Shown here one piece after another: positions 1 to 12,176 of a stretch of DNA of 64,000 nucleotides. The position numbers were made by a program, and so were the translations under genes. Under the pieces are notes generated by a model. It saw only the letters and a program-made list of their open reading frames with translations, did not search any database and was not told the DNA's origin. How positions within the stretch are numbered: the first letter of the stretch is position 1; each line of letters starts with the position of its first letter. This stretch comes from Hygrocybe punicea (lineage: Eukaryota; Basidiomycota; Agaricomycetes; Agaricales; Hygrophoraceae), in contig OY744463.1 of NCBI GenBank assembly GCA_963556145.1, positions 5,890,001 to 5,954,000 on the forward strand, written 5' to 3'.

Positions 1-319
1 ACTGTTCAAATGACAAGATGGAGCAGGAAAGAGCAACAATAATAGAAACACAACACAGTGGAACAACATGGTATGCAGGCAAGAGTATTGAAACTGTTGA
101 GTTTAATTTTTGGAGTTTAGCTTTCAGAGTAAGAAAACTCTTAGTAATCAGACAAGAACAATATGCAGACCGGCTGGCAATAATTTAAAACATGAATACA
201 AAAATGTACAGGCTAGGATATCAACAGACAATTCCAGACAAAGACGAATCCAAAGGGGGGTGGAGGTGGTACAGGTATATACAAGGTATTCAGTGACAGA
301 TATTAGAGATAATCAAATA

Positions 320-3080
320 CTACTCATTGCATGATGTGAGGACGACAACCCATTGCACGTTGAGTGACAACTGCGTGGAAAGCTCTTTGCCAACCCAAGT
401 ATTCGCGGTGTATCCAACAAGACAGACGCTGCCAGATAAATCGTCAGTCCAAGGATTCAACGTTGTATCTAGAAGTTGCAGTTGATTCGTGTTGAAGTTG
501 CCCTTTCTCCCATCGTAGATTGGAACTGAGTTACATACATAGCACATATTAATGATTGGTAACACAATTTCACGAAATATGATAACTCACCATGGTCATC
601 AAAATTGAGAGCACCCTTCACTGCTCCAGTCCTCGATGATCCGGCTACTTTAACAGGTGATTTGGCAGGTGAGCCTTTAGCCAACAAATGGCTGAATCCT
701 TGCTGAGAATGGTCTATACACAACTCAGCAATCATATTAACAAAGTTAATCATGGTTTACCTCCACCGTCCTTAGGCTTGGCTCTGGTGCTGATGGATAT
801 CGCATCTTCATAGATCTGGGCATGAAGTTCTTTGGCCTTAAAAACCATACAAAAGAAGGCACAGAAGCGTTCCCACTCCTGGGTGCACAAAGTGCCGGTT
901 ATCTGGCGGAACATCCCTTGAGGATCACGCTCATGCAAATTGGAGGAGTTGACAGCAAGAACGGAAGTGAAAACAGTGTAGAGAAAATTGTGGGGAGCGT
1001 TCGCTTGAATGGCATATCTTGTGCTCCGAACAGAATCAGAAGATGCAGCGGACTTGACAATAGAGGGTGATGCACGTGAGGGATTAACAAAGATCCCAGC
1101 TCTCGTGAACGTAATGGCCTTGATGATAACACTATTAATTATATTGGTGAGTAACTACATCGGTATATTTTTCAATGTAATAAAATAAATCTCACTCGAT
1201 ATTGACACCTGGACAAACATCAGGAATTAAGCTCAAATAAAAGGGACCCATGGGATTCGGTCCATTGTTTGACGTGACAAGTGTACCAGCACTTGATTGA
1301 ACATGTGAGTTAGAATAAGACTTGAGAAACAACATACACACCGGAGGTGAGGAAGATTTCCATATGTGTCAGCAATGAAAGGATCAAACAGACCTGGGTC
1401 AGTGACTTCACAGTCCAATGGTGCCTTCTCAGTAGTAGGATTAACAAACGAATCACTATTATCTAATCAGCTGCCATATAGAATTAGATACGCAATACGT
1501 ACGCTTCAGGCAAATCCTCCATATACACAAGTTTCTCCTCCTGGTCGGTGACTTTCTTCTTGCCCTTGGATACTGGCCTGGAAACTAATCAAATGGTGAA
1601 CATGATCAACGATGAAAAACTAAACTTGTTCTCGGTTGTCCTCTGATATACTGGAACCATATTCTCACTGGGTATCGCTGGTTTGAATTTGCTCTTCTTG
1701 ACCACAGTCCTACGGAAATATAAGCGTAACTCCAGAGATGAAGACAGCTCCTACTTGGTATTCTTGCCTGAAGAACGTATCATAGCTTCATCGTTCGAGC
1801 CCTTTGATTCATTGGTGATGTTTGATGTTTCTTGTACACGTACTCTGGTATGGTGTGAATCAAGTATACCTATGAAGCATCAGTTTGAATAACTCACCGA
1901 TCCTTTCTTCCCTTGACATGAGGACTACAGAATATTAGTATTGATGCATGGATACAGTAACGTATGAGCGACAAACTTGACCAACTCAATATCGCTATCA
2001 CTGTCCACAACCCTGTGAAGGATTATAAGGGAAGTACCACACAGAATCAACACAAACTTACTTTGCACGATTAGTACGTGCCACTGACTGATTATCCTCA
2101 GAAATATTGTCGGTAGCCGTATCATCCGGTACAGGAAGACTATTGATAACATCTCCTCAGCACATATCCACAAATGACCAGTAAAGTGGCATACCCTTCA
2201 GATTCTTCAGCGTCAACATCAATTAATGCAGAGTCAGACTGATGGCTGATAGATGGTAACAGATATACGGTTAATATAGTGTATTTGCAATCATATGATA
2301 CATACCCTTTTGCTTTCTTTGTGTTAGATTTAACGCTAGTAAATGTCCCATCAGCATGTTCATGTTAACAGATAATGCAAAAGCAGTTGGTGCTTACAAA
2401 AATACATCATCCTCATCCTCATCCTCATAAACCAATGGAACATCTTTGGACTTGGACTTCTTGTTATTTCTAGATTTGCAAAGTCAGCACATGATAAAAA
2501 TGGCTAAGTCATTTATGCATGCATACAAAGACTTTTGGCGTTTGTTAACCCTATTGTGTGCTAAACCAATGACCTAGAATACACAAAGGTGGCACTTACG
2601 GAAGCTTTGCAATAGGCTGACCTTCAGAGTCAGACTCAGATACAGCGCGTTTCTTGGAACGCTGGATGGATCGGGAAGCCCTTGTAGGAGTGGACGGATT
2701 AATCTTTGATGACACATCTCTGTTTAGAAATGAGTGGATGAGTGGTCGGTCACTAAGGCAAGAACAAGTAGATACTTGATGACATTGTCACCGTCCGATT
2801 CCCCTCTATTTAATGTAAGTTGTGAGTTGATGTGTAAAGTCCTGAACAACATACAGTACATCCATGTCACTGTAGAAACATCTTAGTAAGTAGTGACGTG
2901 TAGAAGTTTAATGAATACCTGGAACCATATTCACGCTCGTTGACTTGCTTGGTTGCTTTTTTACGAGAAATAGATCTAATTCAAAGCAATCAGTCCCAGG
3001 TGGAATAGTTATGCTAAATCAGAAATGAAAACATACTTGGAGCTTTGCTTTGTTGCAGCACGACGGGACATGGATGACAT
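320..3080 (-). CDS. Gene A, copy 1: unrecognised intron-rich protein
   Basis: I do not recognise a characterised function. The start is taken at the ATG at 3080, giving a basic Ser/Lys/Arg-rich N-terminus (MSSMSRRAATKQSSK). Many short exons follow, separated by introns of about 50-60 nt with GT...AG ends. Blocks recognisable by matching the paralogue at 25799-27865 are LVYMEDLPEA (about 1500-1530), DPFIADTYGNLPHL (about 1355-1400), CTQEWERFCAFFCMVF (about 850-900), ISTRAKPK (about 775-800), GAVKGALNFDDHG (about 590-630) and a terminal LSLNVQWVVVL followed by a stop at 320. The first part is acidic and Ser-rich and looks disordered; the second part looks globular. Gene B lies head to head 403 bp away. 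The exon-intron model is mine and internal boundaries are approximate. A nuclear role is only a guess from the basic N-terminus and the chromatin-type neighbours. Confidence 0.65.
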
Positions 3081-3482
3081 GATACAGTAAAATACAAGGA
3101 CAAGTATGTTTTCAATAACCTCTTTTTACAAATAATGATACACATGTATCACGTGTACCAGGAATGTAATCGTCTTTCCAGCATATTCTACAAGACGTGA
3201 TGTATCACGTGTACCAGAAATGTAATCGTCTTTCCAGCACATTCTACAAGACATGTGCTCAACAAATTGTTAACTGTACAGAATGTTGATGTGTAGTGCG
3301 ACAAATACAGATTGCACATTAATGAGGCGATTTTATCTGGTTAAAGTATATATTAGAGGAGAACAGCCAGAGACCTAACCAATGCTATTTGTTACAAGAC
3401 ATACCAATATGAATATAATCCAACGTGCGAAAATCTGCATATATAGTCTGTATACGCAAGTACCTCCCTCCCATAGCAATCT
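3081..3482. promoter_or_regulatory. Shared divergent promoter of genes A and B with a duplicated CACGTG block
   Basis: This 402-bp gap separates the two start codons, so it must carry both promoters. A 56-bp unit is directly repeated at 3145-3200 and 3201-3256 with only a few mismatches. Each unit holds the palindrome CACGTG (3150-3155 and 3206-3211), the core site of bHLH (E-box/G-box) factors. No TATA box was assigned. That the repeat regulates both genes is inference. Confidence 0.5.
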
Positions 3483-4629
3483 ATGAATAAGTTTTATGAG
3501 CTGGTAGCTGCTGGTGAGTAGAAGAATTTTATACTGCCATAGCTTGATTCAATCATATAATTACAGGTGAAAAACTGGAACTTGAAGCCTCCATACAGTA
3601 TAACGGTTCCAAGCAAGCTAGCTATCTCTGCATATTGACTAAAGTAAGAGCCTGAATATCTTTGTGACACAGCAAAAACTTAGCTGCATACAGGCTGATG
3701 GCCTTCTTGATTCACTGCAAGTCCGCTATAAGAAAGACCGTCATCAGTACCAACTTGTAAAGGGGGGACTGGGAGAAGGACCTGAAGAAGTAGTATTACG
3801 TCTGACAGGCATCCTCACTCACTGTGAACTACCACCAGTTCTCAAGCTACCCAGGTATTTTCAGCACAATGATGTGAATGAAGAAGAACTTACTCACAAA
3901 TTTCAGGAATCCAATGCGTATTAGGCAGGCAATACAATTGACTGGTTTGGATACCCACAAGTACAAGGCGGCTTTGGAGGGTATATCAGCAATTTGTTCG
4001 ACCTTTGCCAAGCATATGCGTTTGGACACATTAAAAGACTGGATGCCTGATATGTTCGAGGAATGGATTGTTGTAGGAGCTGGCAACCGATATTTCAGTA
4101 CTGGTGCAATTGCGGCATCTGCTGAAGTTGTACCTTTCAACAACCTTGTTGATCCTGATGGAATTCTGGCATCCGTAGATTCCAAGTATCGCCATACTGT
4201 GGATAATGAAGTTGGCTATTTTCAACGGGCGACAAAGGATGATGGTGGCTTCCGGTAAGGTTTACAGTTATATGAAATTTCCCATGCCAAATACTCTACC
4301 TTAGATATACCCGCATGAATCCAACCAATATTTCTGTCGGAGATATTGTGGAAGCACGACTTTCATTCTTGGTAGTCCCTCTTGCCAGTGGTGATAAAAC
4401 AATGTCAGCAAAGATTTTAGACTTGTGATTGTGCTTCGATCGCTTGCCTTGATTGACAATACATTCACAAAGGTTGGAAATCAAATTTCATTGTCCGTTG
4501 TTATCCCAATTGTTAATGTCATATCAGAAAGCTGCGCTTGCACAAGCACAAGCATTGTTTCAGAAGCCCAAAGTTTTAAAGACATTAAAGAGGAATGCGG
4601 ACTTTTCTGAGGATGAACAAGAGACGTAG
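3483..4629 (+). CDS. Gene B, copy 1: unrecognised protein, possibly frameshifted
   Basis: Spliced gene of about six exons beginning MNKFYELVAAG at 3483 and ending at the TAG at 4627-4629. Recognisable blocks, shared with the paralogue at 28806-29978, are EEVVLRLTGILTHCELPP (about 3786-3845), a large exon with LTGLDTHKYKAALEGI, WMPDMFEEW and LVDPDGILASVD (about 3915-4256), then ISVGDIVEARLSFLVVPL and VIVLRSLALIDNTF. The last exon (after an intron ending near 4530) is basic and then acidic. The reading frame changes at about 4424: the segment before it runs into a TGA, while the expected continuation is in the next frame. This implies a one-base loss, or a sequencing error. The family looks like one of the common uncharacterised Agaricomycete families; I cannot give a function. 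Confidence 0.6.
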
Positions 4630-4831
4630 TATGAGACATTTCAGATATTTAACACTGTTTAATCAAAGACTCAATCATATAAAATCTTCGGTTTAATCAC
4701 CAACAGACAAATTGAGTAGTAGTAGCACAAAATACATGCATAACAAAACATGTGAAACTCGATATAAATCATGGGATCGCATCACATACAAATACAGTAA
4801 GATACATTAATGTTACAACCAAGTCAAAAGT

Positions 4832-7800
4832 TCAAGTGACGTATTCAGAATTTAGAGCAATGGAACTAAGAAGCTGAAGAGGTGATATGAGAACCAATAA
4901 CAAATATATAAGAGATATCTTACCGTCAACCAAAAGCTCTGTCAGACGATCCTGACTCATTTTAAGAGGAATTGGAAAAAGGGATGCATTGTCATGATTA
5001 GCACTCTTTGCCCATGTTACCTTACCAGCCGCTACATCTCCAAGCCCAACCAGACTGGCACCCTGACCACAATTGTACACCAAGCGCTTATCCCAGCGAA
5101 CGACTTTGCACAGTATATGCTCCACAAAAATGACACCACAACCGATGTCAAATCCCATTGAAGACCGATCACGCTGCGACAGATTATCATCAAAGTGTTT
5201 GAACACACATTTGAATGATGTGTGGGTCCTGTGGAGAGATGTGACATCGAATCCTAGTTCCTGTAGACCGCGATAAGCACCAGCCTTCTTCATCTTCCAT
5301 ATCCAGGCTGTTACGTCTTCTACAAGAGGAGGCGTGCAGAGGTGTGCAAGTGTGAGATTATTTGTGAGTTGAAACGCAGTAAGGGAGGATTGTGTTGTTG
5401 ATCCTAAGCCAGCTACACTGAGCTTGCAAATAAACTGATGCATATCGTTCCATGTGGGTTTATTTCCTGTGAAGGAAGCAGGGTCTTGGTTGAAAAGCGG
5501 TCCAAGAAAGTTCGTCCACCTGGTCTGAAAATCATCACTGAAGAGTTCAGTAAAACGATTCACCAGAGGATCTCGATGGGGGATTTTTGAGAATAGACTG
5601 AGCTGACAGGAAGGCTGACCCCATATGGTTGGTGAGTCAAAATGAATATACCCTAAGGCTGCCTGCTCGCGTCTGTTCAGGGCAAAAAAGCCAGTTTTCT
5701 TCTTTGTATCGCCTGCTTTACTCGTCTTGGTCTTGGATGAAGATGGTGATATGGGATTATAGCGTAGATCGGTGTAGAAATGCGAGTTTTTCCTGACAAT
5801 TTGATCAAAAGTCTCTATACATTCCTCCAGTGAATCGGACCAGAATGTGACGCTGTTCGAAAACTTGACGGTGTCCTCACATTGAGAACTAACCATAAAC
5901 ACCAATGCATTGGCCAAACCTAGTCGTCCGGTGAGTTGCCTGGCTGGCAAGTGTTTTGCAAACAGAATCGCATATGGGCTGGCATGACGGAATGGGTAAG
6001 TCTGACTAAGTGTATGTGTCCGTTGGTACTTCGGCTTCATTTGGCCTAAGATAACGCGATTGAGATGGAGGTCTTGAATGCCCTTTCCATGATCCACAGA
6101 TAAAGCTTCACGGCAGATTAAAGCAAGAGCACCAAAATGTGGCGCCTTGGAACCTGTCAATATGTCCTCCAATTCCTTGATGGGAAGAGCAGGCTTGAGT
6201 GGGGACCGTGGAATGCATTCCTTCTTGGATCTCGATCCCTTGGACGCCCCACCTGGCAGAGCAGAAAGACTCCTATCACCGAGATCCACCAGAGCACCAC
6301 TAACCAACTTTCCAATGTAATCACACCAATCTGCTATCTTTGGTTTAGTGGCCAGCAAATCCTCAACATGAGTAATGAGAGGTTCCATAGTACTTGCGTA
6401 ATCCCGAATGAGTTTACTGGCGAATGCGTCATCCTTCTGCAGGTTTTTGGTAAACATCCTGGCTGGACTGGATAGGAAATTGCGGATGCCATCGGATGCC
6501 AGTATGCCCTCTCCAACAATATCAACTAATGCCATAACAATCCCACCTCGAACAATTGAGCGGTCAACTACATTCTTGTTCCGAGTTGTCTTTGAGTCGT
6601 TAGGAATTTTACGACGTCGAGAGGTGTTGAACAGGTTATCCGCTGTATCAAGTGAGGGGATGATAAGTGCATCACACCACAGTGCAAAGAGGACTTCTGA
6701 AACAATGGCATAAAGTGCTGCATCACCATTGTTGATGGTCCGATTCACAATTGGCAGAGGTGTGATGGCAGAAGAACTGGACTTGATGCGATTGTCAACA
6801 AAATGGGAGGGTATGAGTGAAAGTCTTGTGAAATCGTCATTGAACTCGAGATGAGGAGTCGGTAAATTGGTTGTCTTTGCTGAGGTCTTGCGTCGTTTGG
6901 TTCCATGACTAACAATACTTTGTTGTTGAGTACGAACACATGTGACATATTGTACGACATGGTTGACGCAGTTTGCAAATGATGGGAAAGTAGTGTTAAT
7001 TGTGTGTTCTCGATGACTGTTAGCCACCTGTCGCGCCAGATGTGGGCCACTTTCTTCATACCACTGAAAGAACACCAAGTAGGAACGACACATCTGCCAC
7101 TGGATAGCTCTTTGGAGAAAATGCAGTTTTTCAGATTCCACCATCAGGGCAGGGAGAATATCGACTGAGCCAACGATCTGTTCCAAAATTAGGGTGGCTT
7201 CATCATTTGGTGATACGTTGGTGTACTTTGATTCTGGTGCAAGTTCCATAAATGCTGTGACCTGATTGTCAAGGTCAAGACGATCACGAAGAAGCTTGAC
7301 AATGGTATCGGAATCCATAGGCTTGCCAACAAGGTTCCGACCAGCATCCAGCGCAATAGCTTCCTCTTGGAGTCTGGCCACATCAAGAAGTATATCGAGC
7401 ATCTTGAAGGACGTATCAGGCACAGGACCGAGAAACTGTGAAACCACAGGCATAACAAGCATGCCTGTAGTTACAGAGGAACTTGGTTGCTTTGTGGGTG
7501 GGTCAGTTATGATGTCAGGTTGAGGGTGTGCAGAAGATGTATTCTTTGGCTTTGGGTCTTGGTCGTCAACCCAATCCTCATCTGAAGTGTCACTATCATC
7601 ATCGGACCCAGCTGATGACACCAGTTCATGTAAGGGACGAACATTGTTCTGGGGATTCCTATGAAACTCCTTGAGAAGGCAGGGAGCAGATTTTCTAAAT
7701 CCAAAAGATTACAAAGATATCGGTATGGAATAAAAGAAACACATACACAATTCCCTTATGCTCATACCATAAGTCCTCAGATGGTCCGTATCCCTTGAAT

Positions 7801-10241
7801 CTTAGACGCCATTGGGGAATCCCCTAAACAAAGAGTTTCAGTTACAAAAGGAAATAGTAATGAGTAAGTGAAAGAATCCAGACGATACTTACATCAATTA
7901 TTGCAACCTCCTGGATAGATTCAATCTCATACTCTGAGCCATCATCATTCTCAATCTCTACAGTGTCATCTGCTTCAGGAAGATGGGAGTCATCCAACTG
8001 TTCGGTCACAGGAGAAAGAGCCTTTCGCTTTGATCCTGACTGTCTGACATTAGCAGCAACAGCTGCAATAGGCTCTTCAGAATTGATATCTATCACCGAT
8101 GCTGGGGGGGATGACAAAGGTGTTGAGAGAGTAGAATGAGCAGCGTCTGAATCCTGATCTGGAGTAACTGCAAGTCGTGGCTTGATGGGGAGTCGGACAT
8201 TGAGAGGTGCAAGTCGTGGGCGAGAGGATTCCAATGAATTCTTGTATGATTCTCGCAAATGCTGCTGGGTATTTCCATATGCCGTCTTCATAATAGGAAT
8301 ATGATGTGGATCACATATCTTCTGCACATACCACGAGTAGTATCCTCTCATTCGTCGCACAAAAGACCTGTCTTTGACCGGATCGTATGGAAGAGGTGCC
8401 ATCCTACAAATCTCCCCATTCTCATCGGTATAAGTCATGCTGGACAGCATAACAGAAGGATGCACAGGGGAATCTATGCCAGCAAGAATGGCGCTATTCC
8501 AGGAGTTACACACAAGGTCACATGCAAGGAAATTCTTGTGTGTTGCGATATCTCCAAAGAATTGGAGGCCATCACTAGCAAAGGTAGGGTATCCACGGCT
8601 GAAATGTGACTGAGATCCCATGTTTCCGAAGCCTGTGACTGGGGTAATGAGAAATGGGGTAATCCATGTAAATGCAGCATGATTAGGATATACAACCATG
8701 CCGACCCGATTTTGCATGCCGACCAAATCCGCAAGCTGACCAAGACCAGTCTGCACCAGCCACTCCTTTGCCACAACTGGATCTGGATTTACAGTTGGCT
8801 TCTCACCACCATGAAGATCCTGTCCCTTGAACACTGAAAAAAACACGGCAACATTTATTGCCCTGAAGTATAAAGCAGGCCTTGGGAAGAAGAAGGGACC
8901 AGAATCACTGCCTATTGTGATTGTTAATAAATGCATTTAGAAAAGAAATATGACAAGAACATGTACCTGGAGGTAAGCGTATAGCTAGAATAAAAGGAGT
9001 AAATGCCGGATGAAAATCATTGCGATCGGTGTGCAATCTCCCCTGGAACTGACCAATCATGGAAGCCAGATCACCGATATCAGATGATACATTGACTTGC
9101 AGACCAGTGTTGTTCGGTAAAGGACCACCAAATCCAGGCACATTGTTATCCCAAAAGATCCACTCAAACATATCCCACTCCAGCTTGGAGATGCAAGCTG
9201 GCATGATGTGTCGGAACAGCTGGTAACAGATGCGAAGAAGGCAGGATATCTGTGGATGTTGAACTTGAACAGCAGGTGCAATTACGCCACGTCCATCACC
9301 CTCAATCTTGGTTGTGGCCAAACTGGAGGAACCATTACGAGGATCGCCAATGTCTGTTGTGGACCTGTCATTGTGCTTAAGTCCAAGGTCGTATATGGCA
9401 GGAACAGCAGGCTGGCCAATAACAGGTGGTTTTCCAAAGGCTATTTCCAGTACTTCATCAGCGAGTCTGCTGACTTCTGGGCCGCACGCATACTGTTGCA
9501 TGGAGGAAACGGTTTGAATGCAGGCGACGGTGATGATATGTTTATCGGAGCCATTTATACAATTAACGAATGGTATGCCAACAGGCATCAGGATCATGCC
9601 AGGAACTGGAATGTGTACAAGTTTCCCATCAACCAAACTAGGACCTATGTTTGGAGGGGTAATGGTATGGAGCAGTGTTTCCAGAACCATGCTTTTCTTA
9701 GCCGTGTTGAAATTGGCTACATATGTGTATCCCCTTTGATAACAGTTATCTTGAACCAACGTATAAGATGGCGCATTAGGATAGACAAATCCAGATCCCT
9801 CAGGAGGATTTGTGGGGGGAGGTGGAACCAATACAGCTGGTGACGATACAGGTGTCCTGGATATCTGATCTTCACACCAAAACGAGTCGTAGGGCGGTTC
9901 TGTTGTATAGGGATCCAGAGGAGATATGCTGTATACATCCCCGATACCAAAGAGAACTGGATTGTCTGATTCAGGATTATTGTGGCCTATTGAAGGAGAA
10001 TTAAACAAAAGCAAGGAAATATAATGTTATAGAAACGAACATGATAGATTGTCCTGATTTCTGTTGACAACTGCGACATCCAAGTCCATCTGATCGGTAT
10101 TTGACCCCATAGGAGCATCCAACTGGTTGCCATCATCCTATGAGAACCTTGAGCAAGCAACTCAAATTAAAATGAGTACTCAGAACTCACCGGAGCATTT
10201 TGTTCACACATTTCCACATTAATCAAGTCAGAGAGATCCAT
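4832..10241 (-). CDS. 2OG-Fe(II) oxygenase-like (TET/JBP-like candidate) - chromodomain protein
   Basis: One large spliced gene, start ATG 10241 (MDLSDLINVEM). The N-terminal part has the signature order of a double-stranded beta-helix 2-oxoglutarate/Fe(II) oxygenase: GRLHTDRND with the HxD pair (H about 9031, D about 9025), RLPPG just before an intron, then FKGQDLHGG as the distal His (about 8812) and QNRVGMVVYP as the likely 2OG-binding Arg (about 8700). After an acidic linker comes a chromodomain split by two introns: EYEIESIQEVAIID (about 7890-7935), WRLRFKGYGPSEDLW (about 7755-7815) and KSAPCLLKEFH (about 7660-7695). The frame then runs straight on through an acidic Ser/Asp stretch into about 900 further residues that I do not recognise. 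A last intron with GTAAG near 4920 would shorten the C-terminus by a few residues. TET/JBP enzymes oxidise 5-methylpyrimidines in DNA; that activity here is inference. No stop or frameshift was seen, so the gene may be intact. Confidence 0.65.
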
Positions 10242-10335
10242 GAGTACGTCAAAGGACAGTGGGGAGTTTGGGATAGATGCGAGGTTGAAAATCAGTTCTC
10301 TGTGGATCTAGTACACACTACCAGTATATTCTCAA

Positions 10336-10560
10336 AGAGACGAAATCGGTGTCAACAGTGGTAGTTGATAATAGAGAATCTTCCAAATTGGAAGGGGAGG
10401 CAACTGTAAACCCGCCAGCCCAATCTCCCTACACACTGTATTACAGAGAGCGGTGCAGTGATTGGTTAGATCACAAGCAACTGGGGTAACACTCGTAGAG
10501 AGAGCCCAGGGAGGTAGCACTTCTCTGTAATTCACCTTGCTCTAGTCTCCTTTTAATAAA
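10336..10560 (-). repeat. Fragment of the copia leader
   Basis: On the minus strand this stretch matches the untranslated leader of the copia element (about 37840-38060), including the block around GAGTGTTACCCCAGTTGCT and the block CGGGTTTACAGTTGCCTCCCC versus its copia counterpart. It has diverged and has no LTR attached. It is a decayed relic that abuts the 5' side of the oxygenase-chromodomain gene. Confidence 0.7.
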
Positions 10561-11479
10561 CCAATGTGCAGCACTACAGCCACAGCAAGAACTGATGAGA
10601 GTGATAATACGCGAGTCCAGAACTAGTCCCAGAAGTACCAGATCAATCGGAGATGAAAAGCCAAGCGCAAGTGAAAAAGCCAATGAAAAAGTGACTTGTC
10701 ACGGGACCAGAGTGGTCTCTTGGAAAGGCCAAGATACCAGCAGAAAGAAGTTGCCAAGAGGTCCCAAATTGCCTACAAAATCAAGAGATTTGGATGAGTA
10801 TACTCTGAGACAAAGAGATAGGAGTGTGAGGATAGAAAAAGTCAAATACCTTGTGAACCAGCGGTTGGATTCTGCTGATTTAGTGGTAGGTGGATAGAGG
10901 GAAGCAAGGGCTTCAAAATAATTCCTAGGATGATAAAATTATGATTAGGGGTTGCTGTAATATCAACCAAATGTACCTGAATAGTAAAACAGTTATAGCT
11001 CCACAACCACTGAACCAAATGGAGATTTGGAGCTATGGAAAGGAAACCCTTGCAAAGATCTCCAAGATGGCTCTAGATGTGTAGGATGAAGACACAAGAT
11101 GAGTGAAATCCAGCTTTCAAAAAAGCAACGTACTTTGTCGTTTATGAGAGCTTTGACAGCAAAAATTGTTGGTGTACAACACCAAGAATCAGGCTAGGAC
11201 AAGCACAGAGGCAGTTTAAATTGTCTGGGACTCCCAAAACAATTGTTGGGCTAGTAGGTATAGCAGAAAGCAAAAAGCAATGCACCACTGTGACCAAACA
11301 ATATTGTTTGCGCAAAAAATATAACATTTCAACTATTAAAGTAATACAACAAGGCTGAGAGAGCTCATTCAAGTGCAAACAAAGGTGCAAGCATTGATTA
11401 AGTGTAGGCATAAGGTAAGGGTCTCCCAACAATGCTGGAGCAAGAAAAAAAAACGGAAAAAAAAAGTGGGTGGAGACAG
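10561..11479. other. Intergenic stretch without a recognisable gene
   Basis: A basic 100-codon reading frame at 10595-10897 (plus) lacks recognised motifs, introns or a paralogue in the window. The rest is unique-looking A/T-rich sequence in which I see no gene or repeat. Whether the small frame is translated cannot be judged from sequence alone. Confidence 0.4.
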
Positions 11480-12070
11480 AATGATTCTGTACGCAGCTGT
11501 TCCCCTCGCCCAAACTCATCCTTTCAGTTGGAAACAGGATGCCAGAATTGATGAGGGTCTGTGTGAACTTAACTCAGTGGTATCCGAGCGTCGGTGCACA
11601 AGAAAAATCAAGGGGGGGGGGGCCACTCACGGATTGCGTGTGCGGCCGTTCCCCTGGCGCAAACACATCGCTTCAGGGGGAAACGCGGTGCCGGAATCGA
11701 CCACGGCTTGTGTGAACTTAAGTCAATGGATTCCGAGCGACGGTGCACAAAAAAAAACAAGGGGGGGGGCCACTCACGGATTGCGTGTGCGGCCGTTGCC
11801 CTCGCGCAAACACATCGTTTCGGGTGGAAACATGGTGCCGGAACTGACCACGGCCTGTGTGAGTTTAAGTCAGTGGTATCCGAGCAAAGGTGAACAAAAA
11901 AAAATCAAGTGGGGGGCAACTCACGGATTGTGTGTGCGGCCGTTCCCCTCGTGCAGACTCGTCATTTCAATTGGAAACGGGGTGCCGGAATCAATCACGG
12001 CCTGTGTGAACATCAGTCAGTGGTATCCGGGCGAAGGTGAACAAAAAATATCAAACTCACGGATTGCATG
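11480..12070 (+). repeat. Tandem array, about four units of 147-150 bp
   Basis: Successive copies of a GC-rich unit recur at about 11537, 11687, 11834 and 11981 (anchor GGTGCCGGAA), giving spacings of 150, 147 and 147 bp. Each unit contains the block GGATTGCGTGTGCGGCCGTT and a poly-G/poly-A stretch. The same unit appears in inverted orientation at 18800-19570. A 245-codon open frame crosses the array but reflects the repeat rather than a gene. Confidence 0.85.
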
Positions 12071-12115
12071 TGCGGGTCATGGTGGGGCTGTTGAAGTTGC
12101 CATCTGCTGAATAAG

Positions 12116-12176
12116 CAGAAAGTGACTAGCAAAATCGCCTCGGGCATTGAGGCGATCTCTTGCTTGTCACTTTCTG
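12116..12176 (+). repeat. 61-nt hairpin, element end 'Z' copy 1
   Basis: The arms CAGAAAGTGAC and GTCACTTTCTG are perfectly complementary, and a second inner stem is formed by ATCGCCTC and GAGGCGAT. An A/T tract of TTAAT repeats follows within about 50 bp. The same hairpin occurs inverted at 18635-18695 and degenerately at about 13610-13671. The layout (large hairpin, then TTAA tract) resembles the hairpin end of the Helitron family in this window, so it may be a terminus of a related element. Confidence 0.7.

Noticed and set aside
4832..7620. KDZ-type transposase for the large C-terminal region
   Set aside because: I could not find the expected DDE-type motif arrangement or CxC zinc motifs, and the region is in frame with the chromodomain gene.
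9208..9843. 211-codon frame opposite the oxygenase-chromodomain gene
   Set aside because: It is antisense to well-supported exons with conserved catalytic motifs and has no recognisable content.
11373..12110. 245-codon open frame on the plus strand
   Set aside because: It is an artefact of the 147-bp tandem array; frame and composition follow the repeat and no motif is conserved.
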